From CAYLSO01 sp964386525 (GTDB taxonomy: Bacteria; Eisenbacteria; RBG-16-71-46; DASYSL01): DNA of 6,783 bases. The stretch is from assembly GCA_964386525.1 (NCBI GenBank), contig CAYLSO010000135.1, forward strand, positions 1 to 6,783. Reading direction: 5' to 3'. The translations under genes were made by a program, and so were the position numbers. The notes below the pieces were generated by a model. The model did not search any database. It was not told the DNA's origin and saw only the letters and a list, made by a program, of their open reading frames with translations. Below are positions 6,016 to 6,783 of the stretch, piece by piece (within the stretch, counting starts at the first letter, position 1; each line of letters begins with the position of its first letter).

Positions 6016-6576
6016 ATGAACAATCAAGCTCGATCCGCCCCTCAGCCAGGCCAGCAGGTGCCCGACAGTAACAAGACAAGCCTGGGGCTCTACGTGACGC
6101 CTCAAGAGGCATACGCCATGTGGAAGGCCGCGCCCGAACAGGCCCACATCCTCGACGTTCGCACGTTCGAGGAGTACGTATTCGGCGGGCACATAGAGAC
6201 GGCGAAGAACGTTCCCCTGGCCTTTCCCAGGTACGATCCCAAGGGTCCTTCCATGCCCGGCAGGCCGCCAGGGTGCTCCGGGGAGCCCAACCCTGATTTC
6301 GTAGCAGCGGTGAAGGAAGCGTTCGACTTCGACGACGTGATCCTGGTCATGTGCGCGACGGGAGGCCGTGCCGCGATGGCGGTCAACCAGCTGGCCCAAG
6401 CCGGGTTCACGCACGTCTACAACATCATCAACGGCTTCGAGGGCGACCGGGTCGACGATCCCGGAAGTGTTTACCATGGCAAGCACATGCGGAACGGCTG
6501 GAAGAACGCGGGCCTCCCGTGGGGCTACGATTTCCATCCGGATCTGATGTGGGGTGCTCCGGATCACCGGGCGTAG
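6016..6576 (+). CDS. Rhodanese-like sulfurtransferase, single domain
   Basis: The 186-residue protein has one rhodanese domain, about residues 26-150. Its landmarks are the LDVRTFEEY strand/helix (46-54, with D47 and R49), HIETAKNVPL (about 59-68), and the active loop CATGGR (113-118, C113 catalytic) followed by AAMAVNQLAQAGFTHVYNI. The tail, VYHGKHMRNGWKNAGLPWGYDF then DLMWGAPDHRA, is shared by a rhodanese subfamily that I recall as common in environmental Proteobacteria, often exported. Here the N-terminus (MNNQARSAPQPGQQ) has no hydrophobic core, so a cytoplasmic place is likely. The loop is CxxxxR like other rhodaneses but has Ala where CRSGGR has Arg. Besides C113 there is only one more cysteine, C87, in an insert before the active-site strand. 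It probably passes sulfane sulfur to or from a thiol acceptor; the partner is unknown. The first 35 codons use noticeably more A/T-ending codons than neighbouring genes. Confidence 0.88.
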   Translation: MNNQARSAPQPGQQVPDSNKTSLGLYVTPQEAYAMWKAAPEQAHILDVRTFEEYVFGGHIETAKNVPLAFPRYDPKGPSMPGRPPGCSGEPNPDFVAAVKEAFDFDDVILVMCATGGRAAMAVNQLAQAGFTHVYNIINGFEGDRVDDPGSVYHGKHMRNGWKNAGLPWGYDFHPDLMWGAPDHRA

Positions 6577-6592
6577 CCGGACCTATTCACTG

Positions 6593-6631
6593 GTGCCACA
6601 GTTCCGCGCTTTCGGCGGGGACTGAGGGCAC
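6593..6631 (+). terminator. Imperfect hairpin after the rhodanese gene
   Basis: Three stacked arms can pair: 6593-6597 with 6627-6631, 6599-6605 with 6618-6624, and 6607-6609 with 6615-6617, with one T-G wobble in the middle arm and small bulges. It begins 16 bases after the stop. No T-tract follows. It may end the operon transcript, but the structure is judged by eye only. Confidence 0.35.
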
Positions 6632-6695
6632 GACCGAGCACCCAAGGACGGGGGAACGAGCGGATCTCATCGATTTGGCGGAGAAGCGCGCCATC

Positions 6696-6701
6696 GGAGG
6701 A
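6696..6701 (+). promoter_or_regulatory. Ribosome binding site of the final partial gene
   Basis: GGAGGA lies 4 bases before ATG 6706. This is the main reason to read the final 78 bases as the beginning of a gene, because the visible coding part is too short to be judged alone. Confidence 0.5.
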
Positions 6702-6705
6702 CGAT

Positions 6706-6783
6706 ATGGACAAGACGAAGCCGGAAACACGGATCGAGAAGCTTGGATACCGGGCACCGGAGAATGTCGTCGAGCCCGCGCAG
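6706..6783 (+). CDS. Start of an unrecognised gene (3' partial)
   Basis: Twenty-six codons are visible, beginning MDKTKPETRIEKLGYRAPE, with a charged, hydrophilic N-terminus and no signal peptide or membrane segment. The frame is open to the window end and is preceded by a strong GGAGGA. I do not recognise the family from so little sequence. It lies 129 bases beyond the rhodanese gene and may belong to a separate transcript because of the hairpin in between. Confidence 0.55.
   Translation, partial: MDKTKPETRIEKLGYRAPENVVEPAQ

Noticed and set aside
1..6783. CRISPR arrays, tRNA or rRNA genes, insertion sequences, direct repeats, phage attachment sites
   Set aside because: No repeated spacer pattern, cloverleaf, transposase or flanking inverted repeat pair was seen by eye on either strand.

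Overview
The window is high-GC DNA with almost every gene on the + strand, tightly packed, and with clear Shine-Dalgarno sequences. Two outer-membrane beta-barrel proteins with signal peptides (a FadL/OmpP1-type channel and a second barrel) show a Gram-negative (diderm) bacterium. The third-position G/C bias and gene style would fit a high-GC environmental lineage such as a proteobacterium or a Rokubacteria/Methylomirabilota-type organism, but no rRNA or marker gene is present and that placement is a guess.

Layout: (1) 1-858, the 3' part of a periplasmic-binding-protein-fold gene (NMT1/SsuA-like) whose preserved region resembles the sulfinate desulfinase DszB more than a plain transporter protein. 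(2) 859-1021, a spacer with two perfect GC-rich inverted repeats in tandem that probably ends the first transcription unit. (3) 1022-6576, six genes in the same direction with short gaps: a FadL-type outer-membrane channel, an FAD/NAD(P)H disulfide (CoA-disulfide/persulfide) reductase fused to a C-terminal rhodanese domain, a MarC-family inner-membrane protein, a second outer-membrane barrel, a DUF202 (YidH-like) small membrane protein, and a stand-alone rhodanese. (4) 6577-6705, a spacer with an imperfect hairpin. (5) From 6706, the first 26 codons of another gene that runs off the end.

The connecting theme is sulfane-sulfur chemistry. The reductase-rhodanese fusion and the separate rhodanese are both enzymes that move or reduce persulfide sulfur, and the upstream gene belongs to the fold family that includes a C-S bond cleaving desulfinase. 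The FadL-type channel could bring in a hydrophobic substrate. One coherent reading is a locus for uptake of an organosulfur or hydrophobic compound and handling of the released sulfur. This is inference from gene content: the catalytic N-terminus of the DszB-like gene lies outside the window, and MarC, DUF202 and the second barrel have no established biochemical role that ties them to sulfur.
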